Source: Streptosporangiaceae bacterium
Lineage (GTDB): Bacteria; Actinomycetota; Actinomycetes; Streptosporangiales; Streptosporangiaceae
Assembly: GCA_030050125.1 (NCBI GenBank)
Contig: JASIJN010000567.1
Coordinates: 1-12,114 of the forward strand
Direction: 5' to 3'
DNA length: 12,114 nucleotides
Both the position numbers and the translations under genes were made by a program. Within the stretch, counting starts at the first letter, position 1; every line of letters starts with the position of its first letter. The notes beneath the pieces were generated by a model that saw only the letters and a program-made list of their open reading frames with translations, searched no databases and had not been told where the DNA came from. Positions 7,788-12,114 of this stretch are shown here, piece by piece.

Positions 7788-8936
7788 ATGGCCAGTGCAA
7801 GCGGAGGAACAAGGCGGCCGGTTCGCGGGGCGAGGGTGATGAGCTGGCTGTCGAGGGTGTTCCAGCTCAACGCCGCGGGGCTCAACTGGCCGCGAGCCGT
7901 GCTGTTCTTGGACGTCGCCCTGGTGCCGCTGGTCGTCTTCTGGGCGATCGGGCACGAGCAGTATCTGCTCAGCGCACTGTTCGGCCTGCTGTTTGCCTGG
8001 CTGGCCGACCCGGGGGGCGGCTACGGGCAGCGCGCGTCGCACATCGCCGTCTTTGCGCTGATCGGCGCGGGGCTGACCGCGCTGGGGTTTGGCATCGGCG
8101 GGGACCCCTGGGGCTGGCTGGTGCTCGCGGCCTTCGCGGTAACGCTGGCGGCCGGGCTGGCGGTCGCATTCGGGGTGCGCAGGTTCGTTGTGGCCTTGCT
8201 GCTCAACCTGTGGTTCATCGTCGCGGTCGGAATCGGTTTCAGCTTCCATCATCACGCGCACATCACCAGCTACACCTGGGCTCAGGTGCTCGCCTGGGCC
8301 GGGGGGTCGGCGCTCTGGATCGCGGTGACGTTCGTCTGCTGGCTGTTCGGCGGGCGCCAGGACCGGCCGCAGCCCATCGCAGAGATCCCGGGCGACACCT
8401 CGCCGCGGAAGCTGACCGGCCCGTTGATCGTCTTTGCGGTGATCCGCGCTCTGGCCATAGCCGGCGCCGTCGCGCTGGCGTTCGGACTGGACCTGTCGCA
8501 CGGCTACTGGATGCCGATCGCGGTCATGGTCGCGATGAAGCCGAGCCTCGAGCAGTCCACGTTCGTGGCCCTTCAGCGGCTCGCCGGCGCGCTGATCGGC
8601 GCGGTCGCAGCCGCGCTGCTGCTGTTGATACCGGCCAACGAAACCGGATCCAGACTGTTCGCGATCTCGCTCGGACTCGAGGTGATCGCGCTCGTCCTGT
8701 TCATGCACGGGGCGGCGATCCGCTTCTGGAACTACGCGCTCTACTGTGCCGCCATCGCGGCCGGCGTGCTGATCCTGGTGGACCTTCCGCAGCCCTCCAA
8801 CTATGACGCCGAGGGCTACCGGGTGCTGTGGACGCTGTCCGGCGTGGGAATCGGCTTGCTCGTCTTGCTGCTGGCCGGCCTGCTCGCCAGGCGCGCGGCC
8901 AAGGCGCCGCCACAACAAGCCACGCAGCCAGCCTGA
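7788..8936 (+). CDS. FUSC-family (fusaric acid resistance-like) membrane protein
   Basis: The 382-residue protein has about twelve hydrophobic segments in two sets of six, separated by a polar loop at about 188-210 (RQDRPQPIAEIPGD). The second half carries the FUSC signature GYWMPIAVMVAMKPSLE (239-255) followed by VALQRLAGALIG. Proteins of this superfamily include aromatic-acid and toxin effluxers (AaeB-like) and other uncharacterised membrane proteins. This one lacks the large soluble domain of AaeB. The start is uncertain: ATG 7788 has only GGGG nearby, whereas ATG 7839 (residue 18, MSWLSRVFQ) is preceded by GGGGCGAGGG; the shorter 365-residue form may be the true one. It stands alone on its strand and converges on the Rrf2-type gene with a 42-bp gap. 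The substrate is unknown. Confidence 0.82.
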   Translation: MASASGGTRRPVRGARVMSWLSRVFQLNAAGLNWPRAVLFLDVALVPLVVFWAIGHEQYLLSALFGLLFAWLADPGGGYGQRASHIAVFALIGAGLTALGFGIGGDPWGWLVLAAFAVTLAAGLAVAFGVRRFVVALLLNLWFIVAVGIGFSFHHHAHITSYTWAQVLAWAGGSALWIAVTFVCWLFGGRQDRPQPIAEIPGDTSPRKLTGPLIVFAVIRALAIAGAVALAFGLDLSHGYWMPIAVMVAMKPSLEQSTFVALQRLAGALIGAVAAALLLLIPANETGSRLFAISLGLEVIALVLFMHGAAIRFWNYALYCAAIAAGVLILVDLPQPSNYDAEGYRVLWTLSGVGIGLLVLLLAGLLARRAAKAPPQQATQPA

Positions 8937-8947
8937 ACGCCCCCGAA

Positions 8948-8977
8948 GACGGGCCAGCTCAGGTCGGCCCCGCCGTC
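8948..8977. terminator. Possible bidirectional terminator between convergent genes
   Basis: In the 42-bp gap between the FUSC and Rrf2-fusion stops, GGGCC (8951-8955) pairs with GGCCC (8966-8970). The outer bases GACGG (8948-8952) and CCGTC (8973-8977) offer an overlapping alternative stem. The convergent position supports a terminator; there is no T-tract. Confidence 0.4.
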
Positions 8978-8978
8978 G

Positions 8979-9923
8979 TCAGAGCGGGCTGGCGGCCGCG
9001 TTCTGGGCGTGCTCCTGCTCCAGCCCGCGGGCGATCCGGCGCAGGAAAGACCGCAGCGTCGCGCGGGCGAGGCGGGTGAGCAGCGCGTCGTGAAGGACCT
9101 GGCCAGCCCGGCCAAGGGGAGGACGGTAACGTCCGGAGAGCTGAAGCTCTGACCGCTCGGGATCGATCGCCGTCAGCCGCAGTTCGCCCTCGAACCGGGG
9201 GAAGATCCCGGCCGGGCCGGCGGCCTCCCAGATGAACGGGATGACCAGGCTCCCGTCGGCCTGCTCGGCTCGGCCCAGGTGCACGGCTATGGTCTTGCCG
9301 AGCCAGCCCGGTCCGCCCGGTCCGACCCGGATCCGCGGCTCCTCCTGATCGCAGGCCTCGGCGTGCGCGGTCAGCCACGATGTGCCGGCGCTCAGCCGGG
9401 CCGCGATCACCGCCGTCGGCAGCTCCACCTGGACCGAGTCGGCGATGGTGACGGCAGCCGCGTGCGGGTGCGCGTCTGCCGGGACCGGGTAGGACCGGCG
9501 CGCTATTGCCGCGTCCCGCTCCGCGAGCACTGCGAGAGTGGTCGAGGCGAGCACCTCCCGCAGCGACGCGGTGGCCTTGGTCATCGTCTCGTGCATCGGG
9601 CACACGTCCTGCCAGCGGCACGGACCGTCGCCCAGCGCGCAGCGCTCCGAGGCCAGCGGTCCCTCGGCTGCCTCGATGACCTCGGCCAAGCTCACCTGAC
9701 CGGGCGGCCGGGCCAGCCGGTGGCCGCCGTCCCGCCCGAAGGCCGACACCGCGATCCCGGCGTGCACCAGGTCTCCCAGGATCTGGGAGACGAACGTGCG
9801 GGGGATGTCCATCTCGGCCGAGATCTCGCGCAGTTTCTTCGGCCGTCCGCTCTCATAGGCCCGGGCGAGGCAGATGGCGGCGGCCGTCGCGTAGCTGCCG
9901 CGCTTGGAGAGCGTCACGTCCAC
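8979..9923 (-). CDS. Rrf2-family Fe-S regulator fused to START/SRPBCC-like domain
   Basis: Residues 1-145 form an Rrf2-type winged helix: LSKRGSYATAAAICLARAY at the N-terminus, LREISAEMDIPRTFVSQILGDL as the helix-turn-helix, the wing GRDGGHRLARPPGQVSLAEVIEAAEG, then C95, C102 and C108. Those three cysteines match the Fe-S ligand cluster of NsrR/IscR-like sensors of NO, redox state or Fe-S supply. Residues about 155-305 resemble a START/SRPBCC helix-grip domain (VQVELPTAVIAARLSAGTSW near its start, LSGRYRPPLGR near 263-272, then a long C-terminal helix), a family that binds hydrophobic ligands. Ordinary Rrf2 proteins end near 150 residues, so this is twice the length and probably a two-input regulator. 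The GTG start (9921-9923) has no Shine-Dalgarno but a TAAACT -10 six bases upstream. It is divergent from the leader ORF and ctaD, its likely target. Confidence 0.87.
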   Translation of the reverse strand: MDVTLSKRGSYATAAAICLARAYESGRPKKLREISAEMDIPRTFVSQILGDLVHAGIAVSAFGRDGGHRLARPPGQVSLAEVIEAAEGPLASERCALGDGPCRWQDVCPMHETMTKATASLREVLASTTLAVLAERDAAIARRSYPVPADAHPHAAAVTIADSVQVELPTAVIAARLSAGTSWLTAHAEACDQEEPRIRVGPGGPGWLGKTIAVHLGRAEQADGSLVIPFIWEAAGPAGIFPRFEGELRLTAIDPERSELQLSGRYRPPLGRAGQVLHDALLTRLARATLRSFLRRIARGLEQEHAQNAAASPL

Positions 9924-9929
9924 GCGCCA

Positions 9930-9935
9930 AGTTTA
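9930..9935 (-). promoter_or_regulatory. Candidate -10 box of leaderless rrf2-type promoter
   Basis: TAAACT on the minus strand (9935 down to 9930) is followed by six bases and the GTG start, the leaderless arrangement also seen at proS. A loose -35, TTAACT (9960 down to 9955), is 19 bp further up and sits next to the inverted repeats, so a bound repressor there could block this promoter. Confidence 0.4.
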
Positions 9936-9966
9936 TCGAGCAGCTTGACGGACAAGTTAAGAGCTG

Positions 9967-10018
9967 AAACTCTACGTTGAGTTTAGGACTAAACATTTAA
10001 CGCCCAACCGCACGTTAA
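9967..10018. promoter_or_regulatory. Three perfect inverted repeats in AT-rich divergent promoter
   Basis: Three dyads with 6-bp perfect arms lie within 52 bp: AAACTC-N6-GAGTTT (9967-9984), GTTTAG-GA-CTAAAC (9981-9994, overlapping the first), and TTAACG-N10-CGTTAA (9997-10018). The patch is AT-rich in otherwise about 70% GC DNA. It lies between the Rrf2-type regulator and the ctaD leader, as expected for operators of the adjacent regulator. Which dyad is bound cannot be read from sequence. Confidence 0.55.
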
Positions 10019-10069
10019 CCGAGGCGCCCCGGGCCGCGAGGCAAGGCCGCGTAGAAGCGAGGAGCTGTC

Positions 10070-10174
10070 ATGCCGGGTGACGAGCGGCAACGGTCACGGG
10101 CTATGCGGCGGGCGCGCCCCCTTCGCACGCCGGGCGCTGCCGCCGGCGCGCGGAGTCGGCCAGGTGCCCGGTGA
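10070..10174 (+). CDS. Arg-rich 34-residue leader ORF coupled to ctaD
   Basis: ATG 10070-10072 is preceded by GAGGAG (10059-10064) five bases upstream, the best Shine-Dalgarno in the right half apart from the edge gene. The frame runs 34 codons to TGA 10172-10174, which overlaps the ctaD GTG start (10171-10173) as GTGA, the classic arrangement for translational coupling or reinitiation. The ctaD start itself has only a weak AGG. The peptide has ten arginines, seven of them in residues 6-19, and no Cys, His or hydrophobic segment, so it is neither a transmembrane oxidase subunit nor a signal peptide. It is out of frame with ctaD. It may be a leader peptide that sets ctaD translation, or a short functional protein; I cannot tell which. 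Confidence 0.6.
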   Translation: MPGDERQRSRAMRRARPLRTPGAAAGARSRPGAR

Positions 10175-11919
10175 GCGCGTTCGACGCCGTGCAGGCCGAC
10201 GAGACGGCGGTGCCGCCGGGCTCGTACACGGCGCCCCGGAGCTACCGCAAGGGTTCGCTCCTGGCCGACTGGCTGTCCTCCACCGACCACAAGATCATCG
10301 GTCACCTGTACCTGATCACCGCGTTCGGCTTCTTCCTCGTGGCGGGCCTGCTGGCGCTGATCATGCGGGTCCAGCTGATGGGGCCGGACAACCACGTCGT
10401 GTCGGACCAGCAGTACAACGAGCTGTTCACCATGCACGGCATCCTGATGCTGATCTTCTTCGCCACGCCGTTGTTCGTGGGATTCGCCAACGAACTGATG
10501 CCGCTGCAGATCGGCGCGCCAGACGTGGCGTTCCCCCGGCTGAACCTGCTCAGCTACTACTTCTTCCTGTTCTCCGGCCTGATCATGCTGGCCAGCTTCA
10601 TCGCCCCGGGCGGCACCGAGTCGTTCGGCTGGTATGCGTACGCCCCGCTGACCAGTTCGCTGTACTCGCCGGGGGTGGGCGCGGACATGTTCATCATGGG
10701 CCTGGCGCTCTCGGGCCTCGGCACGATCCTGGGCGGGGTCAACTTCCTGACCACGATCTTCTGCATGCGCGCCCCCGGCATGACCATGTTCCGGATGCCG
10801 ATCTTCACCTGGAACGTCCTCATCACCAGCATGCTGGTGCTGCTGGCCTTCCCCGTGCTGGCCGCCGCGCTGCTGGTGCTGGAGATCGACCGCAAGTTCG
10901 GCGCGCAGGTGTTCAGCGCCTCCAGCGGCGGGGCCATCCTGTGGCAGCACCTGTTCTGGTTCTTCGGCCATCCCGAGGTGTACATCCTGGCCATCCCCTT
11001 TTTCGGCGTGGCGACCGAGATCCTGCCGGTGTTCGCCCGTAAGCCGCTGTTCGGCTACAAGGGCCTGGTCGGCGCGACCATCGGGATCGCCGGCCTGTCC
11101 ATGACCGTGTGGGCGCACCACATGTTCACCACCGGCGCGGTCCTGCTGCCGTTCTTCTCGTTCATGACCTTCCTGATCGCCGTGCCCACCGGGGTCAAGT
11201 TCTTCAACTGGATCGGCACGATCTGGCGCGGCCAGATCACCTTCGAAACCCCGATGCTGTTCATTCTCGGGTTCATGGTGGTGTTCTTGTTCGGCGGGCT
11301 GACCGGCGTCATGCTCGCCTCGCCGCCGCTGGACTTCGCGGTCAGCGATACGTACTTCGTGGTCGCGCACTTCCACTACGTGCTGTTCGGCACCGTGGTG
11401 TTCTGCATGTTCGGCGGGTTCTACTTCTGGTGGCCGAAGTGGACCGGCAAGATGCTCGACGACCGGCTCGGCAAGTGGCACTTCTGGTCGGTGTTCATCG
11501 GGTTCAACCTGACCTTCCTGGTGCAGCACTGGCTCGGCGTGATGGGCATGCCGCGCCGGGTGGCGAACTACCCGTTCCTGCCGCACCTGGCCACGACGCT
11601 GAACGACATCTCCTCGATCGGCGCATTCATCCTGGGCGCCTCGAACTTCATCTTCTTCTACAACGTCTACAAGACCTGGAAGACGGGACAGCGGGTCACC
11701 GCCGACGACCCGTGGGGCTTCGCGAATTCGCTGGAGTGGGCGACGTCCTGCCCGCCGCCGCGGCACAACTTCACCTCGATTCCGCGCATCAGGTCCGAGC
11801 GGCCCGCGTTCGACCTGCACTACCCGCACATCCGGGCCGGCCGCGTCACGGACGAACACGGACGACCGGCATCCGAAGGGTCGCGCGACCGGGCACAGGC
11901 TGGGCAGCCAGGGAGCTAG
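10171..11919 (+). CDS. ctaD: Cytochrome c oxidase (aa3-type) subunit I
   Basis: This is the catalytic subunit of the terminal haem-copper oxidase in the cytoplasmic membrane: it reduces oxygen to water and pumps protons. The 582-residue protein shows all key residues: haem a ligands H89 (FTMHG) and H402 (HFHY), haem a3 ligand H400, CuB ligands H267 (GHPEVY), H316 and H317 (AHHMFTTG), cross-linked Y271, D-channel D118 and N125, E269, and K-channel K343 (TGVKFFNW). It has 12 membrane helices and a polar C-terminal tail of about 75 residues. It starts at GTG 10171, overlapping the leader ORF stop. No genes for subunits II, III or IV or for haem O/A synthesis are next to it, so it is probably an additional copy that uses partners encoded elsewhere. 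The divergent Fe-S regulator suggests redox or NO control. Confidence 0.97.
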   Translation: MSAFDAVQADETAVPPGSYTAPRSYRKGSLLADWLSSTDHKIIGHLYLITAFGFFLVAGLLALIMRVQLMGPDNHVVSDQQYNELFTMHGILMLIFFATPLFVGFANELMPLQIGAPDVAFPRLNLLSYYFFLFSGLIMLASFIAPGGTESFGWYAYAPLTSSLYSPGVGADMFIMGLALSGLGTILGGVNFLTTIFCMRAPGMTMFRMPIFTWNVLITSMLVLLAFPVLAAALLVLEIDRKFGAQVFSASSGGAILWQHLFWFFGHPEVYILAIPFFGVATEILPVFARKPLFGYKGLVGATIGIAGLSMTVWAHHMFTTGAVLLPFFSFMTFLIAVPTGVKFFNWIGTIWRGQITFETPMLFILGFMVVFLFGGLTGVMLASPPLDFAVSDTYFVVAHFHYVLFGTVVFCMFGGFYFWWPKWTGKMLDDRLGKWHFWSVFIGFNLTFLVQHWLGVMGMPRRVANYPFLPHLATTLNDISSIGAFILGASNFIFFYNVYKTWKTGQRVTADDPWGFANSLEWATSCPPPRHNFTSIPRIRSERPAFDLHYPHIRAGRVTDEHGRPASEGSRDRAQAGQPGS

Positions 11920-11942
11920 CGGCGGCGGCCGCCTCCGGCGAA

Positions 11943-11988
11943 CCGGCCTGACGCCGGCCCGACCGCGTCCGGGCGCGGGGGCCGCGCC
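11943..11988 (+). terminator. GC-rich hairpins after ctaD
   Basis: Two stems follow the ctaD stop: CCGGC-ctgac-GCCGG (11943-11957) and a perfect 7-bp stem GGCGCGG-GGG-CCGCGCC (11972-11988). The second is the better terminator candidate. No T-tract follows, so read-through towards the edge gene is possible. Confidence 0.4.
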
Positions 11989-12006
11989 AGCCCGCGAGCT
12001 TCCGTG

Positions 12007-12026
12007 AAGCGGACCAAAGTCCCTAC
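12007..12026. promoter_or_regulatory. DosR/DevR-like palindrome upstream of the right-edge gene
   Basis: GGACCAAAGTCCC (12011-12023) contains the perfect arms GGAC/GTCC and matches 12 of 13 central positions, 14 of 20 overall, of the mycobacterial DosR consensus TTSGGGACTWWAGTCCCSAA. It is centred about 57 bp before the next ATG. No convincing -10 is visible at the usual distance. Confidence 0.4.
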
Positions 12027-12073
12027 CACCGGGCACCACGACGGCGTGGGGTGGAAAGGGGAGGTGAGTTTGC

Positions 12074-12114
12074 ATGGCTGGACTGGTGCGGCGTGAGCCG
12101 CGCGGCGAGGTCGC
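12074..12114 (+). CDS. Start of a gene cut by the window edge
   Basis: ATG 12074-12076 follows a near-perfect Shine-Dalgarno, AAAGGGGAGGTGA (12055-12067), six bases away. Only 13 codons are visible, MAGLVRREPRGEV. This opening resembles some actinobacterial small heat-shock (Hsp20) proteins, and the DosR-like box upstream would suit one, but 13 residues cannot identify a family. Confidence 0.6.
   Translation, partial: MAGLVRREPRGEV

Noticed and set aside
7470..8918. 482-codon antisense frame opposite the FUSC gene
   Set aside because: It has the same shadow-frame composition, resembles no family, and spans the small gene's promoter region.
9981..10000. TTTAGGACTAAAC read as a DosR box before ctaD
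   Set aside because: Only the left half fits the consensus; the right half lacks GTCC. It is better described as a plain inverted repeat.
10077..11042. 321-codon plus-strand frame overlapping the leader ORF and ctaD
   Set aside because: It is a +1 shadow of ctaD; its His/Gly/Arg-rich translation has no family pattern, and its GTG start lacks the SD spacing of the 10070 ATG.
12026..12067. RNA thermosensor in the leader of the right-edge gene
   Set aside because: Some CCACC/GGTGG pairing is possible, but no clear helix occludes the Shine-Dalgarno, and the gene's identity is unknown.
10015..12075. 686-codon open frame antisense to ctaD
   Set aside because: It mirrors a certain ctaD with every catalytic residue. 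Its translation is rich in Arg, His, Glu, Gln and Gly and low in aromatics, typical of antisense frames in high-GC coding DNA.

Overview
The window is about 70% GC with GTG starts and dense long shadow frames. Its protein families (pentapeptide-DinB fusion, MarR plus DHA2 exporter, Rrf2-START fusion, actinobacterial-type CtaD) point to a filamentous or soil actinomycete. I cannot name the genus. No rRNA, tRNA, CRISPR array, insertion sequence or phage structural gene was found.

Layout. Left part, minus strand, transcribed right to left: a prolyl-tRNA synthetase (3490-4929), then a MarR regulator (2793-3278) with its probable target, a 14-helix drug exporter (1166-2725), then a pentapeptide-repeat/DinB protein (2-838) with a freshly expanded 30-bp tandem repeat. 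Centre: a ClC-type chloride transporter on plus (5114-6523) converges on and slightly overlaps a PPOX-fold flavin/F420-type protein on minus (6489-6944). Next come a small zinc-finger-like protein of unknown function on minus (7090-7452) and a 12-helix FUSC-family membrane protein on plus (7788-8936). Right part: an Rrf2-type Fe-S regulator fused to a START/SRPBCC-like domain (8979-9923, minus) is divergent from an orphan cytochrome c oxidase subunit I gene (10171-11919, plus). A last gene begins at 12074 and runs off the edge.

Most interesting region. The 250 bp between the Rrf2 fusion and ctaD hold three perfect inverted repeats in a strikingly AT-rich patch. They also hold a previously unlisted 34-codon, arginine-rich leader ORF (10070-10174) with a strong Shine-Dalgarno sequence; its stop overlaps the ctaD start as GTGA. 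Together this suggests a redox- or NO-sensing switch over a stand-alone terminal-oxidase subunit, with translational coupling through a leader peptide. Two palindromes resembling the DosR/DevR hypoxia box (upstream of the PPOX gene and of the right-edge gene) hint that the right half belongs to a hypoxia/redox-stress neighbourhood. This regulatory reading is inference from motifs; the gene family calls are firm except where stated.
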